Assembly: GCA_947630175.1 (NCBI GenBank)
Contig: CANRGJ010000003.1
Span: 62,001-126,000 of the forward strand
Direction: 5' to 3'
DNA: 64,000 bases
Source of the DNA: an uncultured Ruminiclostridium sp.
GTDB lineage: Bacteria > Bacillota > Clostridia > Oscillospirales > Ruminococcaceae
Shown here: positions 9,640 to 19,900 of the stretch, piece after piece
Layout: each line of letters begins with the position of its first letter
How positions within the stretch are numbered: the stretch's first letter is position 1
The notes under the pieces: generated by a model
What the model was told of the DNA's origin: nothing
What the model saw: the letters and a program-made list of their open reading frames with translations, nothing else
Databases searched by the model: none
Position numbers and translations under genes: made by a program

Positions 9640-11238
9640 TTACTTTGCGTAGTCCACAACTCTTGATTCTCTTATCAGATTTATCTTTATCTGACCCGGA
9701 TATTCCATTTCCTTTTCAATGCGCTGAGCTATCTCTCTGGCGATGACGGTCATACGCTCGTCGTTCACCACTTCGGGCTTGATGAGTATGCGTACCTCTC
9801 TGCCCGCCTGGATCGCGTAGGACTTTTCAACGCCCTCGTAGTCTGTGCATATCTCCTCAAGCTTTTGCAGGCGCTTGATGTAGTTTTCGTAGTTCTCGCT
9901 CCTTGCGGCGGGTCTTGCGGCGCTTATCGCGTCTGCCGCCTGGACCAGCGCGGCTATCACAGTGCGGCACTCAACGTCCCCGTGGTGAGCTTCAACTGCG
10001 TGCACGACTTCGGGATTTTCCTTGTACTTCTTGCAAACTTCAACGCCTATTTCAACGTGGCTTCCCTCTATCTCGTGGGTCAGCGCCTTTCCTATATCGT
10101 GGAGCAGTCCTGCTCTTCTTGCAAGGGCGGCGTCAACTCCCAGCTCGCTTGCCATAATTCCCGCAAGGTGAGCCACCTCAATGGAATGAGCAAGCACGTT
10201 CTGACCGTAAGACGTTCTGTAATACAAGCGCCCAAGCAGCTTTACAAGCTCGGGGCTGAGACCGTTCACGTTCGTTTCCAGGCAAGCGTGCTCGCCCTCT
10301 CTCTTTATCTTCTGCTCTACCTCCCGACGCGCCTTGTCCACCGTTTCCTCTATGCGGGTGGGGTGGATACGTCCGTCCTGTATCAGCTTTTCCAGCGCTA
10401 TCCTCGCTATCTCTCTTCTTACCTTATCGTGGCTTGAAAGGGTTATAGCTTCGGGGGTATCGTCGATTATCAGATCAACGCCTGTAAGCTGTTCAAGCGT
10501 TCTGATGTTTCGTCCTTCTCTTCCTATTATCCTGCCCTTCATCTCGTCGTTTGGCAGGGGAACTACGGATACCGTCATTTCAGAAACGGTCTCCGAGGCA
10601 AGCCTTGAAATTGCAAGCGCAATGACTGAGCGCGCCTCGTCATCGCTTTCGTCCTTTAACTTCTGCTCATAAGCCAGCAGTCTTACCGCTTTTTCGTGGA
10701 CAAGCTCGCTGTCCAGCTGGGTGAGCAGGACTTCCTTCGCCTGCTCTGCGGTGTAGCCGCTTATCTCCTCTAACTTCGCCTGCTGCTGTTCTTTTAGCTC
10801 GTCAGCCTCCGCCAGCTTTTTCTTAACATTTTCGGTTTTTGCTGTAAGGCTTTCCTCCATTCTTTCCAGCTTGTCTGTCTTGCGGTCTAAGTTTTCTTCC
10901 TTTTGCTGAAGTCTGCGTTCGGACTTCGTTACCTCCGCCCTGCGCTCCTTCAATTCCCGTTCAGTGTCGCTGCGCAGCTTTTGCGCGTCCTTTTCTGCGT
11001 TTTCACGCAGCTTGTAAATTTCTTCCTTCGCCTCCAGAAGTGCGGTCTTTTTTGCGGTGGAGGCTTTTTCCCTTGACTCTGCCAGGATCCTGGCAGCTTC
11101 TTTTTCAGCCGATTCGATCTGTGCTTCTGCGGTCTTTCTGCGGTGTTCTATTCCCATTTTGAACATTATCAAGCCGGAAACAGCCGCACCGACTATCAAT
11201 GCCGCAACGCAAAGCACAATAACCAACCAAGGTTCCAT
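9640..11238 (-). CDS. rny: Ribonuclease Y
   Basis: The protein has 532 residues, close to the usual 510-520. One N-terminal membrane helix (residues 4-25) anchors it to the membrane. A long charged coiled coil runs from about 30 to 200. The KH domain at about 215-280 contains [15 protein letters not shown]. The HD domain at about 345-440 has [17 protein letters not shown], whose His-Asp pair binds the catalytic metals. The C-terminus [19 protein letters not shown] is typical. It is the main endonuclease that starts mRNA decay in many Firmicutes. The start has GGGAGG nine bases upstream. Confidence 0.97.
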   Translation of the reverse strand: MEPWLVIVLCVAALIVGAAVSGLIMFKMGIEHRRKTAEAQIESAEKEAARILAESREKASTAKKTALLEAKEEIYKLRENAEKDAQKLRSDTERELKERRAEVTKSERRLQQKEENLDRKTDKLERMEESLTAKTENVKKKLAEADELKEQQQAKLEEISGYTAEQAKEVLLTQLDSELVHEKAVRLLAYEQKLKDESDDEARSVIALAISRLASETVSEMTVSVVPLPNDEMKGRIIGREGRNIRTLEQLTGVDLIIDDTPEAITLSSHDKVRREIARIALEKLIQDGRIHPTRIEETVDKARREVEQKIKREGEHACLETNVNGLSPELVKLLGRLYYRTSYGQNVLAHSIEVAHLAGIMASELGVDAALARRAGLLHDIGKALTHEIEGSHVEIGVEVCKKYKENPEVVHAVEAHHGDVECRTVIAALVQAADAISAARPAARSENYENYIKRLQKLEEICTDYEGVEKSYAIQAGREVRILIKPEVVNDERMTVIAREIAQRIEKEMEYPGQIKINLIRESRVVDYAK

Positions 11239-11573
11239 TGCGTTTCCTCCCTGTTAAATTGTCCGGTTACCCGAAAAATCCCAAATAAACCGACCTTTAA
11301 GCGGGACGCTCATGAACGGCGGCTTCATCGCATCTATATCAGCGCGGGGCGAAAATACTTCCCGCGCGTAAAATGTTAAGGGGATTATATGTAACCTAAA
11401 ACGCCGAAGCGTGAATAAAAATATACCGTGATGCGGACAAACCTGCCAAAAGGCATAATTTGTCAGCTTATTCCACAAGTATCATTTTAATGCATTATTG
11501 ACAAATTGTCAATACTTTTTAGGACAAATATACAAAATTTAAAAAAATATTTTTTTATAAGGTATTCTTTGCC
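11239..11573. other. Gene-free region between rny and tRNA-Leu
   Basis: I see no convincing gene here. It should contain the rny promoter and leader, but I could not assign a clean -35/-10 pair. A 15-bp perfect palindrome, TTGACAAATTGTCAA, lies at 11498-11512 and could be an operator; no regulator is indicated. Confidence 0.4.
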
Positions 11574-11602
11574 TTGACTTTTACTGCGGAAAATGATATA
11601 AT
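11574..11602 (+). promoter_or_regulatory. Promoter of tRNA-Leu
   Basis: TTGACT at 11574-11579 and TATAAT at 11597-11602 are 17 bp apart, 22 bp before the tRNA. Confidence 0.75.
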
Positions 11603-11624
11603 TTTATCTGCTTTCAGTGCAGAA

Positions 11625-11711
11625 GCCGGTGTGATGGAATTGGCAGACGTGCCGGACTCAAAATCCGGTGGTAGCGATACCGTGCGGGTTCGACCCCCGC
11701 CACCGGCACCA
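11625..11711 (+). tRNA. tRNA-Leu (anticodon CAA)
   Basis: The acceptor arms GCCGGTG and CACCGGC pair. The D arm is GAATTGGCAGAC. The anticodon stem CCGGA/TCCGG encloses the loop CTCAAAA, giving CAA, which reads UUG. A long variable arm typical of class II tRNAs follows, and the T arm contains GGTTCGACCCC. CCA is encoded at 11709-11711. Confidence 0.97.
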
Positions 11712-11995
11712 CCAGCGTGACGCTGGACCCAACACGCTCCCAAAACACGGGAGCGTGTTTTTTTGTTTATCTCCAAAAGATCTTTTTGGTAACATAATAA
11801 CACCGGCGTGACGCTGGACCCAATACGCTCTCAGGAAACTGAGAGCGTATTTTTATGCTCTTCCGCTTTAAAATCTTTTTGGTCACAACACAAAGCCGCT
11901 GAGCCGCTTCGACACGCTCCCAAAACACGGTTCATTACCAAAAAATCTTTTTGGTAACAATACCACAGCAGCGTGACGCCAAACACAATGTGCTG
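11712..11995 (+). repeat. Decayed tandem repeats of the tRNA trailer and terminator
   Basis: The first unit contains CGTGACGCTGGACCCAACACG and the tRNA terminator at 11732-11764 (ACACGCTCCC and GGGAGCGTGT followed by T residues), then a CTTTTTGGTAACA tail. Near 11803 a second unit repeats GGCGTGACGCTGGACCCAA with its own stem ACGCTCTC/GAGAGCGT and TTTTTGGTCACAA. A third near 11893 and a partial fourth near 11972 are more worn. The third also has an internal TTACCAAAAA/TTTTTGGTAA stem. No gene is convincing here. Confidence 0.7.
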
Positions 11996-12006
11996 TCTGA
12001 ATTTTA

Positions 12007-12035
12007 TTGACATTTTCTTTTGCGCTTGATATAAT
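12007..12035 (+). promoter_or_regulatory. Promoter of the LytTR regulator operon at 12165
   Basis: TTGACA at 12007-12012 and TATAAT at 12030-12035 with a 17-bp spacer. The leader to the start codon is about 120 bases. Confidence 0.75.
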
Positions 12036-12164
12036 TCGATTATAGAACAAATCGGATATTCAGCGGATCAGGCGAGAAAAGATCTGTTGATGCGCAGATT
12101 TTTTGTTATAATATAAGGATATTTCAAACACCGCCGTGTTTGGATCAGAAAAGGGGCGAAAACC

Positions 12165-12911
12165 TTGCAGATTGCATTATGCGATGATGAAAAATCATGC
12201 CGCGAAACGATAAAAAACCTGATCGGGCAGTACAAACAGTCCAATCCCCACCGTTCGCTTTCGCTGTCGTCCTTCTGCTTCGGAAAAGAGCTTTTGAACC
12301 ACGTGGACGAATACGGGGGCTTTGACCTTTATATCTTCGACTGCATTATGCCCGAGATGGACGGCATTGAGCTTGGAACGGCGCTGCGCAGGCGTGACGA
12401 TCAGGGAATGTTTATCTACCTCACCGTATCTCCCGACTTTGCGCTTGACTCCTATCGGGTGGACGCCCTTGATTACCTCCTGAAGCCTGTGGACAAGCCG
12501 CTGTTTTTCCGAAGTCTTGACAAAGCGTTCTCCTCTCTTTCCCGAACAAAGCAGGAGACGGTTTCGGTCAAGACCGCGGACAGCGTCCGTATCCTCCCCG
12601 TTGCAGAAATTCGGTATGCAGAGCGCACAGGAAAACGTATCTGCTACTATATGGCTGACGGCAGGATCATAGCGGGCATTACATTTAACGGCTCCTTTAC
12701 CGACGCGGTATCAGACCTTCTCTCTCATAATGAGATGCTCCTTGTCGGCTCCTCATTCGTGGTAAATCTGGCTCACGTTATGGAGGTAACGAAAACGGAT
12801 ATGGTTTTAACGGGGAATCTGCGGGTCCCCATTCCCCGCCGTGTATATGACTCTGTCAAGAAGGAATGGGCGACCTTTTGGCTGAACGGAGGAAAATACC
12901 GTGCTTTTTGA
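12165..12911 (+). CDS. LytTR-family response regulator
   Basis: The protein has 248 residues. The receiver domain has the acidic pair CDDE (about 6-9), the phosphoacceptor Asp in FDCIMPEMDG and a conserved Lys in YLLKPVDKP. The C-terminal LytTR DNA-binding domain (about 130-235) contains AEIRYAERTGKRICYYM and SSFVVNLAHVMEV. It starts with TTG, supported by AAGGGG eight bases upstream. The next gene overlaps by 11 bp, so the regulator and sensors form one operon. Such regulators normally bind paired 9-10 bp direct repeats; its target is not identified. Confidence 0.9.
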   Translation: MQIALCDDEKSCRETIKNLIGQYKQSNPHRSLSLSSFCFGKELLNHVDEYGGFDLYIFDCIMPEMDGIELGTALRRRDDQGMFIYLTVSPDFALDSYRVDALDYLLKPVDKPLFFRSLDKAFSSLSRTKQETVSVKTADSVRILPVAEIRYAERTGKRICYYMADGRIIAGITFNGSFTDAVSDLLSHNEMLLVGSSFVVNLAHVMEVTKTDMVLTGNLRVPIPRRVYDSVKKEWATFWLNGGKYRAF

Positions 12912-13785
12912 GGATAACCTTGTTTTTTTGGTCCTGAAGTTCCTTATCATCTTTGCGGGCACGGTCGCTATGATGGCGTCCACGACCCGTTTTAAAACGG
13001 TTCGGAAGAAAGCCGTAGGCGTTGCGGTGATTTCGGGCTGTGCGGTTTTTGTCGTCCTCTCAACTTTTCTGATAATTTACTGTTTCGGTTATGAGAGCTT
13101 TCTGAGGGTTTTTATTCTTACCGTGTCCTGCCCCGCGGTCCTTCTTTTCTGCAAGCTTTCTGACGAGCCGTTTTCAAAGCTTGTCTTTATGGGGGCGACG
13201 CATATTCTTGTATCTCTCTACATCGCCGCCACAGTTACACTGATAAACACCGCCCTGCACGGAAACGAGCTTTCGGACATTCTGCTGCGCCTGCTTTCCT
13301 ATTTTCTGGCGGTGCTGTTTGATTTTTACTTTGTGAGGCGCATATGGCTTGATTTTGTCGGCATAATCAAAAAGGGCTGGGGCGTTCTTTCTCTTATCCC
13401 CTGCGCGTTCATCGTACTTTCCGTGACAACCGCCCTTTACCCTGAGCATTATACGAAACGGGTGTTGAGCGTCATCACGCTTTACCTGCTGGGCGCTGTC
13501 ATTATCGCCGTATACTTCTCTATCGGAAGCTATCTGTCCTTGCAGTACCGCAGGCTTCAGTCAAAGCAGAACGAGGAGATAATGGAGCTTCAGCTGGAAA
13601 ACATAAAAAAAGAAAACGCCGATATTGAGGCGCTTGAAAAGCAAACGAAGATCATTCGGCACGACCTGCGCCACGTTCTCTCCACGGTCGCAGCCTTGGC
13701 GGAAAGCGGCGACACGCAGGCGATACTTGATTTTGTGGATAATGCCGCGGAGATGTCAGATGAGAAAGGAAAAAAGCGGGAATGA
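12901..13785 (+). CDS. Sensor kinase half: membrane domain plus His box, no ATPase domain
   Basis: The protein has 294 residues. Six or seven membrane helices occupy residues 1-215, followed by a coiled coil and the phosphoacceptor segment IIRHDLRHVLSTV (His at about 254). The protein ends 40 residues later, before the N and G boxes of a GHKL ATPase. The DNA behind the stop does not encode the missing part. It is a paralogue of the next protein (GWGVLSLIPC versus GWGILAMIPC, ALYPEHYT versus ALYPAHYT). Starts with GTG inside the regulator gene. It could be phosphorylated in trans by the neighbour. Confidence 0.85.
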   Translation: MLFEDNLVFLVLKFLIIFAGTVAMMASTTRFKTVRKKAVGVAVISGCAVFVVLSTFLIIYCFGYESFLRVFILTVSCPAVLLFCKLSDEPFSKLVFMGATHILVSLYIAATVTLINTALHGNELSDILLRLLSYFLAVLFDFYFVRRIWLDFVGIIKKGWGVLSLIPCAFIVLSVTTALYPEHYTKRVLSVITLYLLGAVIIAVYFSIGSYLSLQYRRLQSKQNEEIMELQLENIKKENADIEALEKQTKIIRHDLRHVLSTVAALAESGDTQAILDFVDNAAEMSDEKGKKRE

Positions 13786-13849
13786 ATGTATGTACGGAGG
13801 TTTATAAAAAGCCGCCCATCTGTAACACAGGCAGAACAGGCGGCAAGTT

Positions 13850-15136
13850 ATGATTTTTGATAATAATACCGTATACCAGACATTAAGGGTGCTTGTCTGT
13901 ATCTTCGGCACGCTGGGCATGGTCGTTTCCATCAGCAGAATAAAGAAAAATAAAAGGAAAAATCTGCTTATCATCATCGGATACGTGGTTTATTCCATTG
14001 CCTTTTCCGTCCTTTGCATAAGGTTCCTGGGCTTTATGCCCTTTTTGCGCAGCTCCGTGTTAACTATCTCCCTGCCGGGAGTCGTCATAACCTTTCTTAT
14101 CGCGGACGAGTCCCTTTCAAGGCATATTTTCTGCTGCCTGTCTGAGCTTCTGCTGTCCCTCTACCTGACCGTCGGCGTGACGCAGCTCAACACGCTGTTC
14201 GGGGGCGGCTCCGGGACAAATCTCCTGCTGCTTCTTTCCGCCTACCTTATCGTGATTTTTGCGGAAGCTTTCTTCCTGCGAGCTGTTTTCCTGAATATTG
14301 CGGACACGGTCATCGGGGGCTGGGGGATACTCGCTATGATCCCCTGCTCTTTTTTCATACTTACAATGGTGCTTGCGCTGTACCCTGCGCATTATACGCA
14401 GAATGAATCCTTTTCCGTCCTGTTTGCCCTCTCGGGCGCAGTCCTCCTAATCATCTACTATGCCGTCTTCCAATACCTGCGGCTCCAATACCGATACCGA
14501 ATGGAGGAGCAGGACCGTGATCTTTTAAGACTGCAAATAGAGAACAACAAAAAGCAGGCAAAGGACGCCGAGAGGAAAGCGGAGGAGGTAAGGAGCGCAA
14601 GGCGGAACATTCGGCAAACGCTTTCCGCAATTTCAGATTTTGCGCGGGAGGGAAATGCCGAGGCAATCCTTGATTATATAAAAGAGGTCTCCCAGCGAAA
14701 CGACATCTCCGCGCCCGCCCGCTATTGCGGCGACCCTATACTGAACGCCACGCTTGCCGCATATTCAGGCCGTGCTGAGCGCTCAGGCATTGAGGTGGAA
14801 ATGAGGCTTTCCCTACCCGAAAAGCTGCCTGTCGACGCCGCCGAGCTTGCGATATGCTTTTCCAACGCTCTGGAAAATGCTGTAAACGCCTGTGAAATGC
14901 TTCCGAAAGAACAGCGAAAAATCATCATTCGGTGTATTCATAAGCCGCAGTTTATGTTTGAGATAGAAAACCCCTACTGCGGGCAGATCTCCTTCGGTAG
15001 GAACGGACTTCCGCAATCGGACAGATCAGGTCACGGTATCGGCACGCGCTCCATTACGGCTTTCTGCGAAAAATATAACGCTTTTTATTCCTTCAGCGCG
15101 GAGGACGGTTGGTTCAAGCTTGTGATAGCATTATAA
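13850..15136 (+). CDS. GHKL-type sensor kinase lacking the phosphoacceptor His
   Basis: The protein has 428 residues. N-terminal membrane helices cover about 1-215, followed by a coiled coil to 250. The position matching the His box reads ARRNIRQTLSA, so the His and the following Asp of RHDLRH are Arg and Asn. The ATPase domain is intact to the eye: NAxLAAYSGRA, the N box FSNALENAVNA, and GHGIGTRSI. It therefore looks able to bind ATP but not to autophosphorylate in the usual way. The start ATG follows AGGCGGCAAGTT. The upstream paralogue has the reverse defect. Confidence 0.85.
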   Translation: MIFDNNTVYQTLRVLVCIFGTLGMVVSISRIKKNKRKNLLIIIGYVVYSIAFSVLCIRFLGFMPFLRSSVLTISLPGVVITFLIADESLSRHIFCCLSELLLSLYLTVGVTQLNTLFGGGSGTNLLLLLSAYLIVIFAEAFFLRAVFLNIADTVIGGWGILAMIPCSFFILTMVLALYPAHYTQNESFSVLFALSGAVLLIIYYAVFQYLRLQYRYRMEEQDRDLLRLQIENNKKQAKDAERKAEEVRSARRNIRQTLSAISDFAREGNAEAILDYIKEVSQRNDISAPARYCGDPILNATLAAYSGRAERSGIEVEMRLSLPEKLPVDAAELAICFSNALENAVNACEMLPKEQRKIIIRCIHKPQFMFEIENPYCGQISFGRNGLPQSDRSGHGIGTRSITAFCEKYNAFYSFSAEDGWFKLVIAL

Positions 15137-15218
15137 GAACTTATGCTGTTTTGCGCACTTTCGGCGGATCATATACGAAAGAAATACAACAAGCAGGGCT
15201 ATGTCACTTTCTGCGTCT

Positions 15219-16901
15219 TTATCTGATTTCTATTCGTCCCTGCGGCAGAGCGTACTCATTCCCCACAGTTCCGTTCAGTTCATCGGTGAGATAGGTCATA
15301 AGTATCTCATAATCCGTCATTCCCTCATCTATCGTAAGCTCGTTGTCCATAAACATATTCAGTCCGTCCCCGCCTTCTTTGATAAGGTAGTTGTGGGACG
15401 CTACCGTATATACCTTATCGGGCTGAAGCTCCGTATAGCTGCCGTTCTCATCAAGGACCATAACGTCCTTTACTCTGCGACTGTCCCCACAGGAGAGGAA
15501 ATTCTCCTGCTCGTCCGTCTCCACAGTGGATTCAACAGAAGTATCTATTGCGTATTTAAGCCCCGCTGCCTGCAAAAAGCCTCCGCATTCCCCGACTGCG
15601 TTTTCCCCGTCGTTCGGGTTTGGCAGGCAGAAGCGGCTCGCCATCTCAAGAGCGTCGAGTATTTCCTGCCCAGTTGCCTTTACCACGCACAGGGAATTTC
15701 CGTAGGGGTGCACGCCGAGAATATCCCCATAGGTAACTTCTCCCGCAAGAATATCCCCGCGGATGCCGCCGCCGTTCACCAGCGCGATATCCGCCCCCGA
15801 TACGGCTTTGTATGCGTCCGCGCAGAAATCCCCAAGATTGGTTTCCCTGTTCCTGATAAGGCGCATTCCCGAATCGGAAACGGTCGTAAGCGTTACCTCT
15901 GATACGCCGACGCTTTCCGTCAGCTCGGCTTCAAGCTCTTTTTCAATACTTTCTATAAAGCCCGACATTTCGCTGTCCTTCTCAGGATAGCTCTCAATTA
16001 GCCCCGTTTGTATATTCCCGTTCGCAGTTATTGTGAGGCAGCCGATATTGTTAAGTCCCATACCCGTGGAGGACAAAAGCACCTTTTCCCCGTCCGCATT
16101 TTTTACCACGTTACAGGAAATTTCGCTCAGGGAATTGCCGTCCAGCACGGCGTCTATCCCCCTTGTATTTGCGATAAGTTCAGTAGATGTAAAGGGCGAG
16201 GAGGACTCGTCCGTTCCCAAATGAGCAAGAATTACGACGTAATCCGCGCCGTCTTTCAGACAGGCGTCCACGTTCTCCTGAACGCGGCCGTATAATTCCT
16301 CCCCGCTTCCGCCGCAGAAGTCATATACATAGTTCCCACTCTCGTCGCAAAAGTAGGTCGGAACGGATTTTACTATGCTCTCGGGCGTTGACACCCCGAT
16401 AAAGGCGACTTTAACCTCGCCGTAGGATACTATTTTATACGGCAGAAGCCGAGAGAGAAACGCCACGTCATTCGTCCCCGTATAGCGGATATTGCAGCCG
16501 AGATACTGTGCGCCGCTTATCTCCATAAGCCGATCGAGCTGCTCCATTCCATAGCCGAACTCCTGGTCTCCCAATACCGCAAAGTCATATCCCGCGCGGT
16601 TCATAAGCTCCGCGGGATATTCACCCTTGGAAACTGCGCCGATGACGTCCCCATGCAGAGCGTCCCCGCAGTCTACCAGCGTGACGTAAGGGGTATTTTC
16701 CCCGCACCATTTTTTATATGCCGCAAGCCCCGCATAGCCGATATCTTCATCAACGGCGCAATGCACATCGTTGGTATATAAAATTATGATGTCATCGGCT
16801 TGCGCATTATCATTCGTGTTGCACCCGCCCAAAAGCAGCGCAGCTGCAAGTATGACAGCCAAAATGCACGGCTGTTTTTTCTTTTTTGTCCTGATTTTCA
16901 T
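15219..16901 (-). CDS. 5'-nucleotidase/UshA-like lipoprotein
   Basis: The protein has 560 residues. A lipoprotein signal ends LLLGGC near residue 27. The N-terminal metallophosphoesterase domain has LYTNDVHC, VDCGDALHGD and ILAHLGTDESS. The usual GNHEFDYG block reads GDQEFGYG, so a metal-ligand Asn and the catalytic His are replaced. The C-terminal 5'-nucleotidase domain carries NGGGIRGDIL and HPYGNSLCVVKATGQEIL, which bind the base. Family members release phosphate from nucleotides outside the membrane; given the altered block, activity is uncertain. It is the last gene of the operon starting at 24668. Confidence 0.85.
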   Translation of the reverse strand: MKIRTKKKKQPCILAVILAAALLLGGCNTNDNAQADDIIILYTNDVHCAVDEDIGYAGLAAYKKWCGENTPYVTLVDCGDALHGDVIGAVSKGEYPAELMNRAGYDFAVLGDQEFGYGMEQLDRLMEISGAQYLGCNIRYTGTNDVAFLSRLLPYKIVSYGEVKVAFIGVSTPESIVKSVPTYFCDESGNYVYDFCGGSGEELYGRVQENVDACLKDGADYVVILAHLGTDESSSPFTSTELIANTRGIDAVLDGNSLSEISCNVVKNADGEKVLLSSTGMGLNNIGCLTITANGNIQTGLIESYPEKDSEMSGFIESIEKELEAELTESVGVSEVTLTTVSDSGMRLIRNRETNLGDFCADAYKAVSGADIALVNGGGIRGDILAGEVTYGDILGVHPYGNSLCVVKATGQEILDALEMASRFCLPNPNDGENAVGECGGFLQAAGLKYAIDTSVESTVETDEQENFLSCGDSRRVKDVMVLDENGSYTELQPDKVYTVASHNYLIKEGGDGLNMFMDNELTIDEGMTDYEILMTYLTDELNGTVGNEYALPQGRIEIR

Positions 16902-16921
16902 TCTTTTTCACCTCAAAATTT

Positions 16922-19900
16922 TTAAAATACGATAGTCACAGTGTTTATTCCGTCGGCATAGGCGTGGGAACTGCTCTTGGTTCGGCTGAGAGCCAAGGAC
17001 GCGCTTAGCTCATCACCCTGGGTCAATGGGTCAAACTTCTCCCCGTTCCAACGAATGACGGCCTCACATTCGCTTCCGTCCTCGCTGCAAAGGGCGTCAA
17101 AGCTGAGACTGCACCTGTCGTCCGGCAGGGTAGGCAGAATGCTCGTCACGCACAGTTCTTCAAAAATTTGCTGATACTTGAGCGACTGCCGTGCGCTCAG
17201 AAGCTGCTTGCGGGCAAAGCGGTCGATATCCGCCGCCGCACCGATGAAGTCAAATTCCTTGGAAGCAATATCGAGACGGAGGGTTTTCAGGCGACGTACG
17301 AACGCCCGACAGCGGTCTGTCTTCGGGTGGTCGAACACCTGCTTCGGCGTTCCCTCCTCGTAAACGACGCCCTCGTCCATATAAAATACCCGCGTTGATA
17401 CGTCACGAGCAAACTTCATCTCGTGGGTTACAATAAGCATAGTAAGCCCCTGCTCGGCAAGACCGTGTATGACCGCCAGCACCTCTCCCACCATAGTGGG
17501 GTCCAGCGCACTTGTCGGCTCGTCAAAGAGCACGATCTCGGGCTGCATTCCCAGAGTGCGCGCAATGGCGACTCTCTGTTTCTGACCGCCAGAAAGCTCA
17601 TCGGGATAGTTCAGCTCCTTTTCCGCCAGCCCAACGCTTGCCAGCAAGCGCATTCCCCGTTCATAGGCCTGCTGTCGGGAACAGCCGAGCAGTTCTGTCG
17701 GCCCGAGCATAATGTTTTCGATAACTGTCAGATGAGCGAACAGGTTAAAGCTCTGGAATACCATTCCCATGCGGCGGCGGACTTCGCCAAGCTGCGACGG
17801 CTTCACGCCTGTGACCTGCTGACTGAACACCTCTATCTGTCCCTCCGTCGGCGTTTCCAGTCGGTTGATACAGCGCAGTAGGGTGCTCTTGCCCGTGCCC
17901 GAAGGTCCGATAATGGAGATAACGTCCCCTCTGTTTATGACGGCGTTGACGTCCTTCAGGGGAGTTGCGTTGGGAAACGCCTTCTTCAGGTGGGAAATCG
18001 TGATCACAGGCTCCCCGCTTTGCGCGGCCTTCGGTTCCTCAGAAATTTCCGACAGAGAAATATTCCTGTTAATTCCCTTTAGCTCTCTGCGTCGGCGGTG
18101 AGGGTCGATCTTCCTTTCCACCAGCCCTAGAAGAAAGGTCAGGCACCATGCCAGAATGAAATACAAAACCGCAGTCAGGATCAGCGGGAAGAACGCCTCA
18201 AAGGTGCGGCTGCGGATAAGGTCGGTGGCCTTTGTCAGATCCTGCACCGCAATATATCCCACCACGGACGTCATTTTTATCATAGAGATAAATTCGCCTT
18301 TATATACGGGCAAAACGTGCCTCGCCGCCTGTGGGGCGATAATTTTTGTGAAGGTCTTGACCCGCCCGAAGCCCATAGCGGAAGCCGCCTCCCACTGACC
18401 TGCGTCAACGGCGTTGATACCCGTGCGTATCATTTCGGAAACGTAGACGGCGAAATTGATAGAGAAGCCGATTATTGACACAACGATACCGCTGAGCCTT
18501 GCGCCCGCCAGCACGACGTAGAAAAGCACCATCAACAGCACCAGCACGGGAATTCCCTGTATCAGACGGATAAAGGCCGCCGTGATCTTTGAGATGATTT
18601 TGTTGCGGCTGCGGCGCACCATACACAGTCCGAAGCCCAGCACCGTTCCGAACAACGCCGAAAAGACGGAGATGATAAACGTTACGGCAAGACCCGAAAG
18701 TATCATCTGCCAGCGGTTTTCCTGAATGAAATTCTTATAAAAGCTGTTTGTCAGCCCCGTCCAGAAGTCCGTTTCTTCCGCCTCGACCGCCATTCCCATA
18801 TCTTCGCCCCGAACGATGAGCGTCATACCGCCCACGTAATGGGTGGTGGGGAAATCTATGCTCTCCTTACGCTCGTCGGTTATGCTCATAGCGCCCGATA
18901 CGATATCCGCCCTGCCGCTGCTTAACATCTGTATCAGCGAACCGAAGGTGCTTTGGGTGATCTCAAGCTTCATTCCAAGCTCTTTGGCGATGAGCGAGAC
19001 CAGCTCGACCTCATAGCCGAGGGACTGACCGTTTCCTCCCACGTAGCTCATAGGCTCAAGGGTGGAGTCATGGGCATAACGCAGGGTGCCGTTGGGCGCG
19101 TCATACTCGCCCACGTCTATTGTCTTCCTGCTTTCGTCGGCGCTCAGCCATTTTTCCCGCAGGGCGTCCAGCGTGCCGTCCTCAGCATATCTCTCAATAA
19201 TGGCGCTGATCTTATCCGTCAGCGGGCTGTCCTTCTGAAGTCCGAGGCCGTAAGTGTCGGGGGATACCGTTTGGGGGAATATCGCCAGATCGGGCTGCCT
19301 TGCCACCGCCAGCTGCGCAACGGGCATATCGTGCGCCACCGCGTCAAGCGCGCCCGACTGAAGTGCCAGAAGCGAAGCAGAAGCGTCGTCGTAATACTTA
19401 AATTCGCAGCCGCTTACCACGGAGCTGACAAGCTGGTCCGAAATGCTGCCCGACATAACACCCACGGTCGTGCCCTCAAAATCCTGAAATGTTCTAAAGC
19501 GCACATCAAATTGCCCGTGATTTGCAACCACCGCCACCACGCCGCCTGTATAATCAGGCACGGCGAAATTAACGCTTTCCGCCCTCTCCTCCGTCACAGT
19601 CATACCGCTGGCCGTTGCGTCGTATGTACCCATGGCAAGACCTGCGAAAATAGACGATATCTCTGTACCTGTCACCTCAAGCCCATAGCCGTAGGCCTTG
19701 CAGAAACGCACCATTATATCGATATCATACCCGACGATACGTCCGTCCTTGATATAGCAGAAGGGCTCGACGTCGGTTTTTACCGCCATTCTTACGACGC
19801 CGTTCTCTGCGGGGAAGGCCGTCCAATCTTCAACAACCTTTTTGCTTTCGTCCGTGCCTATCCATATCTTGTCGATTTCCTCCAGCGTGCCGTCCGCCCT

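Noticed and set aside
11831-12013. Short minus-strand frames behind tRNA-Leu
   Set aside because: They read through the tandem terminator repeats and have no ribosome site or recognisable sequence.
13786-13849. Possible continuation of the first sensor gene into the second by frameshift
   Set aside because: The 64-bp gap carries no ATPase-domain sequence and the second protein has its own complete membrane domain and ribosome site, so they are two separate genes.
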